A stretch of 64,000 nt of DNA from Nocardioides panacisoli. Its GTDB lineage: Bacteria > Actinomycetota > Actinomycetes > Propionibacteriales > Nocardioidaceae. The position numbers and the translations under genes are program-made. Every line of letters starts with the position of its first letter. The first letter of the stretch is position 1. The notes under the pieces were generated by a model, which was not told the DNA's origin, did not search any database, and was given only the letters and a program-made list of their open reading frames with translations. This document shows, piece by piece, positions 1 through 10,617 of this stretch. The stretch is from the NCBI RefSeq assembly GCF_019448235.1, contig NZ_CP080409.1, positions 248,001-312,000 of the forward strand. The letters run 5' to 3'.

Positions 1-42
1 GTGGGCCAGGTCCGCGCCATGTTCACCGCGGAGCGCGGCTGA
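1..42 (+). CDS. C-terminal tail of a truncated gene, probably folC
   Basis: Fourteen in-frame codons ending in TGA at 40-42 run off the left edge and read VGQVRAMFTAERG. This resembles the last strand and helix of folylpolyglutamate synthase. In actinobacteria folC normally lies directly upstream of a DUF4233 gene, which is what follows here with a one-base TGATG overlap. The identification rests mainly on that context, because too little sequence is present to prove it. Confidence 0.4.
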   Translation: MGQVRAMFTAERG

Positions 43-404
43 TGCGCAACCCACGCCGCGCCATGTGCGCCACCGTGCTCACCCTCGAGGCGATCACCCT
101 GGGCCTCACCACGCCGGTGATGATCACCATCGCCGACGTGCCGCAGACGACCGCCCTCACCGTGGGTCTCGGCCTGCTCGTGGCGTGCCTGCTCGCCGCC
201 GGGGTGCTCCGCAGCCGTGCCGGCTACTGGCTGGGCCACGCCCTGCAGGTCGCTGCCGTGGGCCTGGGCGTCGTGGTGCCGATGATGTTCTTCCTCGGCG
301 GGATCTTCGCGCTGCTGTGGGGCACCTCCTACTGGCTCGGCGGCAAGATCGAACGGGAGCGTGCCGAGGCCTACGCGGCGTACGAGCGGCAGCAGGAGCC
401 GTAG
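42..404 (+). CDS. DUF4233 small integral membrane protein
   Basis: This 120-residue protein is almost entirely hydrophobic, with about four membrane segments (roughly residues 10-30, 38-55, 68-82 and 83-96) and a charged C-terminal tail rich in Glu, Arg and Ala. The pattern (LTLEAITLGL near the start, GYWLGHALQVAA and VPMMFFLGGIF in the middle) matches DUF4233, a family of unknown function usually encoded between folC and ndk in actinobacteria. Its ATG overlaps the stop of the upstream frame by one base, so it is probably translationally coupled. Unlike the usual arrangement, ndk does not follow; secA does. Confidence 0.75.
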   Translation: MRNPRRAMCATVLTLEAITLGLTTPVMITIADVPQTTALTVGLGLLVACLLAAGVLRSRAGYWLGHALQVAAVGLGVVVPMMFFLGGIFALLWGTSYWLGGKIERERAEAYAAYERQQEP

Positions 405-501
405 GCTCACGACTCGTGCACCGGCTGGGTAGAGTGGCCCCGCCGCCCCTGCTGCGCAGGTGGCGACTGCCATGCCCACGAGGTCAGGGAGTTCCACGAC
501 C

Positions 502-3369
<2,868 letters not shown>

Positions 3370-3378
3370 CCGTAGCGA

Positions 3379-3831
3379 TCAGGGGAGGAGGAGCACCACG
3401 GTCTCGGCGACGCAGGCCGGGCGCTCCTCGTCCTCGATCTCGATGGTGTGCTTCACCGTCAGCTGCTTGCCCTTGGGGATGTCGATCACCGAGGAGATCG
3501 ACACGTGCGCGCGGATGCGCTTGCCGACCAGCAGCGGGGCGGGGAACCGCACCTTGTTGACGCCGTAGTTCAGCTTCGCGCCCGGCGTCTGCAGCGTGAA
3601 GACCTGGCTGCCCAGCCAGGGGATCAGCGACAGCGTGAGGTAGCCGTGGGCGATGGTGCCGCCGAAGGGCCCGTCCTTCGCCCGCTCGATGTCGACGTGG
3701 ATCCACTGGTGGTCCCCAGTCGCGTCCGCGAACTCGTTGACCCGTCGCTGGTTGACCTGCACCCATTCACTGACGCCGAGTTCCTCGCCCGTCGCGGCCT
3801 CGATCTCCTCGAACGTCGTGAACACGCGCAT
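3379..3831 (-). CDS. MaoC family (R)-hydratase-like hotdog protein
   Basis: This 150-residue protein has the MaoC dehydratase signature: [16 protein letters not shown] followed by [16 protein letters not shown]. It supplies the catalytic Asp and His that hydrate enoyl-CoA in this hotdog fold. The single-domain size fits the stand-alone actinobacterial MaoC proteins that act on 2-enoyl-CoA thioesters, but the substrate cannot be read from sequence. The ATG at 3831 is preceded by GAGGAG at about seven bases. It is convergent with secA (9 bp gap) and divergent from add (40 bp), so the two may share a promoter region. Confidence 0.85.
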   Translation of the reverse strand: MRVFTTFEEIEAATGEELGVSEWVQVNQRRVNEFADATGDHQWIHVDIERAKDGPFGGTIAHGYLTLSLIPWLGSQVFTLQTPGAKLNYGVNKVRFPAPLLVGKRIRAHVSISSVIDIPKGKQLTVKHTIEIEDEERPACVAETVVLLLP

Positions 3832-3871
3832 CGTCGAACTCCTCGCTGTGCAGGGCTGGAAGAATGTCAGC

Positions 3872-4945
3872 ATGGAACCTACACGCGTCCCGGACCTCAT
3901 GTCGCTGAGGGCGGCACCGAAGGTCCTGCTCCACGACCACCTCGACGGCGGCCTCCGCCCGGGCACGATCGCCGAGCTCGCCGCGGAGGTCGGCCACGAG
4001 CTCCCGGCCACCGATCCGCAGCAGCTCGGTGAGTGGTTCGCCGCCGCCGCCGACTCCGGCTCGCTCGAGCGGTACCTGGAGACCTTCGGGCACACGGTCG
4101 CGGTCATGCAGACCGCACCCGCCATCACCCGGGTCGCCCGGGAGGCCGTGGAGGACCTCGTCGCCGACGGCGTCGTGTACGCCGAGATCCGCTACGCACC
4201 GGAGCTGATGGTCGAGGGCGGGCTCTCGCTCGACGAGGTCGTCGCCGCGGTCCAGGCCGGCTTCGAGGAGGGCGCGGCGGGGGAGCAGATCGTCGTACGC
4301 CAGCTGCTGACCGCGATGCGGCACCAGGCCCGCTCCCGCGAGATCGCGGAGCTCGCCATCGCCTGGCGCGACCGGGGCGTCATCGGGTTCGACATCGCGG
4401 GTGCCGAGGCGGGCTACCCGCCGACCCGCCACTTGGACGCCTTCGAGTACCTGCAGCGGGAGAACTCGCACTTCACCATCCACGCCGGCGAGGGCTTCGG
4501 GCTGCCCTCGATCTGGGAGGCGCTGCAGTGGTGTGGTGCCGACCGGCTCGGCCACGGCGTGCGGATCGTCGACGACATCAAGGTCGTCTCCGGGGCGCCT
4601 CCCGAGCTGGGCCGCCTCGCCAACTACGTGCGTGACAAGCGCATCCCGCTCGAGCTCTGCCCGTCCTCCAACGTCCAGACCGGCGCGGCGGACTCGATCG
4701 CCGAGCACCCGATCCGACTGCTCGCCGACCTGAAGTTCCGGGTGACGGTCAACACCGACAACCGCCTGATGAGCGGCACCACGCTGAGCAACGAGTTCGC
4801 GTTGCTCTGCGAGGCGTTCGGCTACGACCTCGACGACGTGCGCTGGTTCACCGTCAACGCGATGAAGTCGGCGTTCCTGCCCTTCGACGAGCGCCTCGCA
4901 CTGATCGAGGACGTGATCAAGCCCTGGTACGCCGAGCACGCCTAG
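3872..4945 (+). CDS. add: Adenosine deaminase
   Basis: This enzyme converts adenosine or deoxyadenosine to inosine or deoxyinosine plus ammonia in purine salvage. The 357-residue protein carries the zinc-binding HDHLDG near residues 21-26, the [13 protein letters not shown] segment, HAGEG with its zinc or catalytic His and Glu, and the late [12 protein letters not shown] segment with the metal-binding Asp. The ATG at 3872 has GGAAG nine bases upstream. The window also holds a purine nucleoside phosphorylase, which would use the inosine, and deoC, which would use the deoxyribose phosphate after isomerisation. Confidence 0.95.
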   Translation: MEPTRVPDLMSLRAAPKVLLHDHLDGGLRPGTIAELAAEVGHELPATDPQQLGEWFAAAADSGSLERYLETFGHTVAVMQTAPAITRVAREAVEDLVADGVVYAEIRYAPELMVEGGLSLDEVVAAVQAGFEEGAAGEQIVVRQLLTAMRHQARSREIAELAIAWRDRGVIGFDIAGAEAGYPPTRHLDAFEYLQRENSHFTIHAGEGFGLPSIWEALQWCGADRLGHGVRIVDDIKVVSGAPPELGRLANYVRDKRIPLELCPSSNVQTGAADSIAEHPIRLLADLKFRVTVNTDNRLMSGTTLSNEFALLCEAFGYDLDDVRWFTVNAMKSAFLPFDERLALIEDVIKPWYAEHA

Positions 4946-4952
4946 CGCGGCG

Positions 4953-5474
4953 CTAGACCACGGCCCAGAAGTGACGCCAGCCGGCCACCCCGACCTCGTG
5001 GTCGCGCCAGCGTCGGCGGGGGACCTGCACGAGCTCGCCGTGCCCGGGGTCGAAGACCGTGACGGCACCGGCATGGGTCTCCAGGGTGAGCACGACGTGG
5101 CGGGGGAGCCAGGCGTTGCCGAGGTAGACCCCCGTCGGCCGTTCGGCCGCGCGGGCGGCGAGGTGGTCATAGGAGGCGGCGGGGGTGAACCGAGCGACCT
5201 CGACCCCGATGTCACGGTCGTGCAGTCGGGACAGCTCGCGGGCCAGTGCCCACGGTGGGGTGCCCAGCGCCCGCGGCCAGGGGACCTGGAGTTGTCCTGC
5301 GTGCCGGACCGCGACGAGTTCACGGTGCACGCGCCGGATCTCCTGCTGGGGGTCGGCCGGGCGGTGACCGGGTTCGTGGAGCATCCGCGCGGCGACGACG
5401 ACCGCGGCGCCACACGAGTAGGCATCGGGCTGGCGCAGGGCCCGCGGGTCGATCTCCTCGGGCCAGCTGGTCAC
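4953..5474 (-). CDS. Putative C39-like (papain-fold) cysteine peptidase
   Basis: This 173-residue protein without a signal peptide starts with a Cys motif, PDAYSCGAAVVVAARML (Cys near 20). It later has a His-Asp pair in RHVVLTLETHAGAVTVFDPGHG, which is the layout of C39-like and related papain-fold peptidases. No ABC transporter or peptide precursor is nearby, so it is not an obvious bacteriocin leader peptidase. Its GTG start overlaps the stop of the upstream kinase-like gene by four bases (GTGA), implying coupled translation and perhaps a joint function. The family assignment is by motif pattern only; an inactive relative is possible. Confidence 0.5.
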   Translation of the reverse strand: MTSWPEEIDPRALRQPDAYSCGAAVVVAARMLHEPGHRPADPQQEIRRVHRELVAVRHAGQLQVPWPRALGTPPWALARELSRLHDRDIGVEVARFTPAASYDHLAARAAERPTGVYLGNAWLPRHVVLTLETHAGAVTVFDPGHGELVQVPRRRWRDHEVGVAGWRHFWAVV

Positions 5475-6106
5475 GGGGCGGTCAGTTCCCCGAAGGCGCG
5501 GTCGCCGGTGGCGACGCGGCAACCCACGTCGGTGGCACGGCGTACGACGGCCCGCTGCCGGTACGCGAGGGACAGGCCTCGCCGTACCAGGACGGGCGGC
5601 GCCTTGCGGTGCTCGCGCAGGTCCCGGTCGAGCCGGCGCACGAACGTGACCGCCGCGTGCTGGGTGATGCAGTACGCCGCGGCGAGGGCGCCGGCGTCCC
5701 GCGTGGCCTCGACGACCTCGCTGGCGAAGATGCCCTCGGCGACGAAGGTCGTCGCGCCGTCGAGTGCCACCTCGCGGTGGCCGGTGCGGCGACTGCCCGC
5801 GAGGTCGTAGAGCGGCACATCGGCCACCCCGTGCTCGCACAGGGCGAGCAGGGCCTTGAGGGCGTCGTTCTCGTGCCAGGACGCCGGGTGGTCCCAGTCC
5901 ACGAGGCCGGCATTGGCGCCGGTGGCGACCAGCGGCAGGTCTGGCTCGGTGCCGTCGCGGTAGAAGTCGTCCAACCGCAGGATCGGCCAGCCGCGGTGGC
6001 GCTGCAGCCGCTCGGCGAGCCGGGACTTGCCCGCGCCGCTCGGACCGGCCAGGAGGACGACCGACGCCGGCAGCGTCTCACCCTCCGCCCTCGATTGCTG
6101 CGTCAC
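5471..6106 (-). CDS. Uridine kinase-like P-loop protein
   Basis: This 211-residue P-loop kinase has Walker A GPSGAGKSRLAERL near residue 20 and LRLDDFYRDG, which in uridine kinases binds the nucleoside. A VDWDHPASW segment also parallels the uridine kinase core (DHP). These features suggest phosphorylation of a nucleoside or a related small molecule, but many actinobacterial homologues are simply annotated as ATP-binding proteins. The GTG start lies 14 bp after the aldehyde dehydrogenase-like gene, so it may be the fourth gene of the deoC transcript. It overlaps the following peptidase-like gene by four bases. Confidence 0.65.
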   Translation of the reverse strand: MTQQSRAEGETLPASVVLLAGPSGAGKSRLAERLQRHRGWPILRLDDFYRDGTEPDLPLVATGANAGLVDWDHPASWHENDALKALLALCEHGVADVPLYDLAGSRRTGHREVALDGATTFVAEGIFASEVVEATRDAGALAAAYCITQHAAVTFVRRLDRDLREHRKAPPVLVRRGLSLAYRQRAVVRRATDVGCRVATGDRAFGELTAP

Positions 6107-6120
6107 GCCGACCCGCTCGT

Positions 6121-6999
6121 TCAGACACCGATGGGGTGCCAGACCGTCTTGATCTCCACGAAGTCGGTCATGGCGTCCAGGCCGGGGTGCGCGGTGAAGT
6201 CCGGTTCGGCGCTCGGGGCGCGACGGACCCGCTTGAGGTTGTCCGCGGCCGCGACCTCCAGCTCGGTCGCCAGGTCGCTCGCACCGTCGACGCCGGCGAC
6301 GCCACCGATGTCGATGGCGTTGACGTCCATGTGGGCGGCGAGCCACGGGCCCAGCGCCACCGCGTCGCCGGTCAGCAGGTTGACCACGCCACCGGGCACG
6401 TCGGAGGTCGCGAGGACCTCAGCGAAGGTCACCGCCGGCAGCGGACGGCCGTGGGACGTCACGACGACCGCGGTGTTGCCGGTGGCGATCACCGGGGCGA
6501 CGACGCTGACCAGGCCCAGCAGCGAGGACTGTTGCGGCGCCAGGACGCCCACGACCCCGGTCGGCTCGGGGGAGGAGATGTTGAAGAAGGGGCCGGCGAC
6601 CGGGTTCTGGTTGCCCACGACCTGGCCGAGCTTGTCGGTCCACCCGGCGTACCAGACCAGGCGGTCGATCGCGGCGTCGACGGTGCGGCCGGCCTGCGCG
6701 GCGGTGCCGCCCTCGGACTGGCGCACGGCGTCGACGAACTGCGGTCGGCGGTCCTCCATGACCTCCGCGATCCGGTAGAGGATCTGGCCGCGGTTGTACG
6801 GCGTCCGCGCCGCCCAGCCGGCTTGGGCCTTGCGGGCGGCGACGACGGCGTCCCGGACGTCCTTGCGGGACGCCTTCGAGGCGTTGGCCACGAAATCACC
6901 CTTCGCGTCGTGGACCTCGTAGGAGTGCCCCGACTCCGAGCGGGGGAAGGCCCCGCCGATGTAGAGCTTGTGGGTCTTGCGCACTGCCACCCGTGCCAT
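6121..6999 (-). CDS. Half-length, apparently non-catalytic aldehyde dehydrogenase homologue
   Basis: This protein of about 292 residues aligns with the N-terminal, NAD-binding part of aldehyde dehydrogenases (KLYIGGAFPRSESGHSYEVHD near the start, PEPTGVVGVLAPQQSSLLGL in the middle). It ends before the catalytic cysteine region. The usual cofactor-binding Lys of VLKPAE is replaced (VVVTSHGRP), so it should not turn over aldehyde. The reading frame is clean, so this is a maintained short form rather than decay. Its start (ATG 6999, or GTG 7002) overlaps the stop of the full-length aldehyde dehydrogenase. Fused, the two would give an ALDH16-like protein of about 780 residues. Confidence 0.85.
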   Translation of the reverse strand: MARVAVRKTHKLYIGGAFPRSESGHSYEVHDAKGDFVANASKASRKDVRDAVVAARKAQAGWAARTPYNRGQILYRIAEVMEDRRPQFVDAVRQSEGGTAAQAGRTVDAAIDRLVWYAGWTDKLGQVVGNQNPVAGPFFNISSPEPTGVVGVLAPQQSSLLGLVSVVAPVIATGNTAVVVTSHGRPLPAVTFAEVLATSDVPGGVVNLLTGDAVALGPWLAAHMDVNAIDIGGVAGVDGASDLATELEVAAADNLKRVRRAPSAEPDFTAHPGLDAMTDFVEIKTVWHPIGV

Positions 7000-8462
7000 C
7001 ACTGGGCTCCCTTCAGGTAGGCGGCGAGGCCGTGGCGGCCGCCCTCACGACCGTGGCCGGACTCCTTGAAGCCGCCGAACGGGCTGGCCGGGTCGAACTT
7101 GTTGAACGTGTTGGCCCACACCACGCCGGCGCGCAGCTGGTCGGCCATGTGGAGGATGCGGGAGCCCTTGTCGGTCCACACCCCGGCCGAGAGCCCGTAC
7201 GGCGTGTTGTTGGCCTTCTCGACCGCCTCGGAGGGGGTGCGGAAGGTCAACACCGACAGCACCGGCCCGAAGATCTCCTCGCGCGCGATGCGGTGCGCCT
7301 GGGAGACGCCGGTGAAGAGGGTCGGCGGGTACCAGTAGCCGGCCGAGGGCAGCTCGCACTCCGGCGACCAGCGCTCGGCGCCCTCCTGGTCACCGATCTC
7401 GGTGAGCTCGCGGATGCGGCCGAGCTGGGCGGCGGAGTTGATCGCGCCGATGTCGGTGTTCTTGTCCAGCGGGTCGCCCAGGCGCAGTGTGCCCATGCGG
7501 CGCTTGAGCTTGGCCAGCACCTCCTCGGCGACCGATTCCTGCAGCAGCAGCCGTGACCCGGCGCAGCACACGTGGCCCTGGTTGAAGAAGATGCCGCTGA
7601 CGATGCCCTCGACCGCCTGGTCCAGCGGGGCGTCCTCGAAGACGATGTTCGCGGCCTTGCCGCCCAGCTCCAGGGTGGCGCGCTTGTGGGTGCCGGCGAT
7701 CGCGCGGGCGATCGCCTTGCCGACGCCGGTGGAGCCGGTGAAGGCGACCTTGTCCACGTCGGGGTGGCCCACGACGGCCTCGCCGGTCGCGCCGGCACCG
7801 GTGACGATGTTGACCACACCGGGCGGGAGGTCGGCCTGCTGGCAGATCTCGGCGAACAGCAGTGCGGTCAGCGGCGTCGTCTCTGCCGGCTTGAGCACGA
7901 CGGTGTTGCCGCAGGCCAGCGCCGGGGCGACCTTCCAGGCGAGCATCAGCAGCGGGAAGTTCCACGGGATGACCTGGCCCGCCACGCCGAGGGGCTGGGG
8001 GTCATCCCCGAGGCCGGCGTACTCCAGCTTGTCGGCCCATCCGGCGTGGTGGAAGAAGTGCGCCGCCACCGTCGGTACGTCGACGTCGCGGCTCTCCTTG
8101 ATCGGCTTGCCGTTGTCGATCGACTCCAGCACCGCCAGCTCGCGGGAGCGCTCCTGGATCAGGCGCGCGATCCGGTAGAGGTACTTCGCGCGCTCGCGGC
8201 CGGGCATCCGGGACCAGCTGCGGAAGGCCTTGCGCGCGGCGGTGACGGCGCGGTCGACGTCGGCGGCGTCGGCCTCGGTCACCTCGGCGAGCGTCTCCTC
8301 GGTGGCGGGGTTGACCGTCTTGAAGACCCCGCTGTCGGGGCCACGCCCGTCGACGAACTCGCCGTCGATGAACAGGCCGTAGGAGGCCTTGATGTCGACG
8401 ATGCTGCGCGACTCCGGTGCCGGCGCGTACTCGAAGGTGCTGGTGGGGGCGTTCGAAACCAT
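6999..8462 (-). CDS. NAD(P)-dependent aldehyde dehydrogenase
   Basis: This full-length (487 aa) aldehyde dehydrogenase has the cofactor motifs VIPWNFPLLMLAWK and VVLKPAETTP, and FTGSTGVGKAIA. The general-base Glu lies in LELGGKAANIVFEDA and the catalytic Cys in NQGHVCCAGSR (first Cys near residue 299). It follows deoC by two bases, so the natural substrate is probably the acetaldehyde released by DeoC, oxidised to acetate. A truncated homologue follows with a one-base overlap. The start is ATG 8462; no strong ribosome-binding site is visible, consistent with coupling to deoC. Confidence 0.9.
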   Translation of the reverse strand: MVSNAPTSTFEYAPAPESRSIVDIKASYGLFIDGEFVDGRGPDSGVFKTVNPATEETLAEVTEADAADVDRAVTAARKAFRSWSRMPGRERAKYLYRIARLIQERSRELAVLESIDNGKPIKESRDVDVPTVAAHFFHHAGWADKLEYAGLGDDPQPLGVAGQVIPWNFPLLMLAWKVAPALACGNTVVLKPAETTPLTALLFAEICQQADLPPGVVNIVTGAGATGEAVVGHPDVDKVAFTGSTGVGKAIARAIAGTHKRATLELGGKAANIVFEDAPLDQAVEGIVSGIFFNQGHVCCAGSRLLLQESVAEEVLAKLKRRMGTLRLGDPLDKNTDIGAINSAAQLGRIRELTEIGDQEGAERWSPECELPSAGYWYPPTLFTGVSQAHRIAREEIFGPVLSVLTFRTPSEAVEKANNTPYGLSAGVWTDKGSRILHMADQLRAGVVWANTFNKFDPASPFGGFKESGHGREGGRHGLAAYLKGAQ

Positions 8463-8464
8463 GA

Positions 8465-9436
8465 TCAGTCCAGCGTGAAGTAGTCGGGGCCGCTGTAGCG
8501 ACCGGTGGTGAGCTTGGTGCGCTGCATGAGCAGCTCGTTGAGCAGGCTCGAGGCGCCGAAGCGGAACCACTGCGGCGTCAGCCAGTCCTCGCCGGCCACC
8601 TCGTTGACGGTGACGAGGTACTTGATCGCGTCCTTCGCGGTCTTGATGCCGCCGGCGGGCTTGACGCCGACCTGGACGCCGGTGGCGTCGCGGAAGTCGC
8701 GCACCGCCTCCAGCATCACCATCGTGACCGGCAGGGTCGCCGCGGGGGAGACCTTGCCGGTGGAGGTCTTGATGAAGTCGGCGCCGGCGAGCATCGCCAG
8801 CCACGAGGCGCGGCGCACGTTGTCCAGCGTCTGCAGCTCACCGGTCTCGAAGATCACCTTCAGGTGCGCCTCGCCGCAGGCCTGCTTGACCGCGACGATC
8901 TCGTCGAAGACCTGCTGGTAGCGACCGGCCAGGAAGGCGCCACGGTCGATGACCATGTCGATCTCGTCGGCACCGGCGGCGACCGCGTCACGAGTGTCGG
9001 CGAGCTTGATGTCCATCGAGGCCCGACCGCTGGGGAAGGCCGTCGCGACGGCGGCCACCTGCACGCCACTGTCGCCCACGACCTGCTTGGCCACCGGCAC
9101 CAGGTCGCCGTAGACGCACACCGCGGCGACGCGGGGGCACGTCGGGTCCGCAGGGTCGGGACGCAGGGACTTGCTGGCCAGTGCACGGACCTTGCCGGGG
9201 GTGTCCTGGCCCTCCAGCGTGGTCAGGTCGACCATGCTGATGGCGAGGTCGAGCGCGTGCGCCTTGGCGGTGGTCTTGATCGACCGGGTGCCGAGCGCCG
9301 CGGCCCGTGCCTCCGCACCGACCTGGTCCACGCCGGGGAGGCCGTGGAGGAATCGACGCAGCGATCGTTCGCTGCCGGTCACGTCCGAATACGCCGCGAG
9401 GCCGACCTCGTCGTCGGCGGGGGCAGTTGCTGCCAT
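8465..9436 (-). CDS. deoC: Deoxyribose-phosphate aldolase
   Basis: DeoC splits 2-deoxyribose 5-phosphate into glyceraldehyde 3-phosphate and acetaldehyde. The catalytic Schiff-base Lys is in DFIKTSTGK and the second active-site Lys in VGVKPAGGIK; IDMVIDRGAF and VKVIFETGEL-type strands (here LKVIFETGEL) are also present. At 323 residues it is longer than the E. coli enzyme (about 259), with extra N-terminal sequence typical of actinobacterial and animal-type DeoC. It is the first gene of a tight cluster deoC-aldehyde dehydrogenase-short dehydrogenase-kinase-peptidase. GGAGGG directly precedes ATG 9436, and TATGCT sits six bases upstream. Confidence 0.95.
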   Translation of the reverse strand: MAATAPADDEVGLAAYSDVTGSERSLRRFLHGLPGVDQVGAEARAAALGTRSIKTTAKAHALDLAISMVDLTTLEGQDTPGKVRALASKSLRPDPADPTCPRVAAVCVYGDLVPVAKQVVGDSGVQVAAVATAFPSGRASMDIKLADTRDAVAAGADEIDMVIDRGAFLAGRYQQVFDEIVAVKQACGEAHLKVIFETGELQTLDNVRRASWLAMLAGADFIKTSTGKVSPAATLPVTMVMLEAVRDFRDATGVQVGVKPAGGIKTAKDAIKYLVTVNEVAGEDWLTPQWFRFGASSLLNELLMQRTKLTTGRYSGPDYFTLD

Positions 9437-9442
9437 CCCTCC

Positions 9443-9448
9443 AGCATA
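9443..9448 (-). promoter_or_regulatory. Candidate -10 hexamer of the deoC operon
   Basis: TATGCT ends six bases before the deoC ATG. Transcription starting at the usual distance would begin at or next to the start codon. The six intervening bases read GGAGGG, so either a leaderless start or a Shine-Dalgarno on a longer transcript is possible. Confidence 0.4.
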
Positions 9449-9522
9449 GAGTCGGTGGCCGGTGCGGGCACATCGACGGCGGCCCGGCCGACGGCAGCGA
9501 CCACGAGACGACAGGAGACGGC

Positions 9523-10080
9523 GTGAGCACCGAGGGCGAGGAGCGCTTCCACCCGACGAGCGGTCGGTTCGGCGGGGTGGTCGGCATCGTGATCGCCGTG
9601 GTGGTGGCCGCGATGGGCTTCATCGACGGCGGAGTGGTGACGGTGCCGTGGGTGCTGCCCGCAGCCGTGCTCGTGGGCTCGCTGTCGTGGGCGATGCTGC
9701 TGCGTCCGCGGGTCTCGGTGACCCGGGACGAGCTGGTGCTCCGCCAGCCGTTCGGCACCCAGGTGCTGCCGTTGGCCGCAATGGGCTCCTTCGCCGTCGG
9801 CCGGGTGCTGGAGTGCCGCGTCGACGGCAAGCGCTACGTGAGCGCTGCGATCGGTCGCACCGTCCGCGAGGTGCGGCGGGACCGCTCCAAGCCGGTGGGC
9901 GAGGTCAACGACAAGTCCTACGGTGCGTTCGTCGAGCGGCGCATCTCTGAGTTGCAGGAGAACGCACGCCAGCGGGTCGGCGACGCGGACCCCGGCGGCG
10001 TACGGCGCTCCCGCGCCTGGCCGGAGATCCTCGCCACCGTGGGCGCTGCCGTGGCGCTCGGGGTGACGCTGTTCCTCTGA
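9523..10080 (+). CDS. Two-TM N-terminal membrane protein with a PH-like domain
   Basis: This 185-residue protein has two membrane segments near residues 16-55 (GFVDGG-type loop between them). A soluble beta-rich stretch follows (RPRVSVTRDELVLRQPFGTQVLPLAAM) resembling bacterial PH domains, and the protein ends with one more hydrophobic helix. GTG 9523 is preceded by AGGAG at six bases. It is divergent from deoC by 86 bp and convergent with the DUF427 gene. No specific role can be assigned. Confidence 0.7.
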   Translation: MSTEGEERFHPTSGRFGGVVGIVIAVVVAAMGFIDGGVVTVPWVLPAAVLVGSLSWAMLLRPRVSVTRDELVLRQPFGTQVLPLAAMGSFAVGRVLECRVDGKRYVSAAIGRTVREVRRDRSKPVGEVNDKSYGAFVERRISELQENARQRVGDADPGGVRRSRAWPEILATVGAAVALGVTLFL

Positions 10081-10110
10081 CCCGCCCTCCTGCGTCGAGC
10101 GGGGATCGCG

Positions 10111-10617
10111 TCACCAGCCCCAGGTGCCGGGCTCGCCCTTGAACGGGCCGACGACGCGCGAGGTGATCCAGCCGCCGTAGAAGCCACCGGCCTGCGGCAC
10201 CACCTCCTCGCCGTCGACCAGGCAGCGGTCGACCTGTCCCGGCATCACCGAGACGGCCTCCGCGAGGTCGGCGAAGCGGGGAGTGGGGTCGGGGTAGGTC
10301 CACGCAGTGCGCGGTGCCACGACGCCGCCGCCGAGGAGGTCGAAGTACGCCGCCCTGCCCTTCCACTCACAGTGCGACGAGCCCTCGCACGGGCGCAGGG
10401 AGCCCTCGGCCCAGGCGTCGCGCGGCAGGTAGTAGGTCGGCGGGTGGCTCGTCTCGAGGACGCGCCAGGAGCGGGTGGTCTCGGCGACCACGGCGCCGCC
10501 GAGGACGACGGTGACCCGCTCGTGGGAGACCTCCAGCGCCGGTGGGCGCGGGTAGTCCCAGCAGGACTCCTGGCCGGGGCCGGGACGCGTGCGCCGGCTC
10601 GGGTGCGGATGCCTCAT
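10111..10617 (-). CDS. DUF427 domain protein
   Basis: This 168-residue protein contains the DUF427 pattern: ALEVSHERVTVVLGGAVVAETTRSWRVLETSHPPTYYLP, then CEGSSHCEWKGRAAYFDL with conserved Cys, His and Trp residues. DUF427 proteins adopt a compact beta fold and their function is unknown. The ATG shares its last-base A position with the stop of the phosphohexomutase gene (TGATG), so translation is probably coupled. Confidence 0.8.
   Translation of the reverse strand: MRHPHPSRRTRPGPGQESCWDYPRPPALEVSHERVTVVLGGAVVAETTRSWRVLETSHPPTYYLPRDAWAEGSLRPCEGSSHCEWKGRAAYFDLLGGGVVAPRTAWTYPDPTPRFADLAEAVSVMPGQVDRCLVDGEEVVPQAGGFYGGWITSRVVGPFKGEPGTWGW

Noticed and set aside
460..501. In-frame ATG at 460 as the secA start
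   Set aside because: It would add [14 protein letters not shown] before the conserved VPAIIDKLL start. The GTG at 502 fits the family better.
6121..6999. Short aldehyde dehydrogenase homologue as a pseudogene
   Set aside because: The frame is intact, the ending is clean, codon use is normal and the start overlaps the upstream stop. This argues for a maintained half-length protein.
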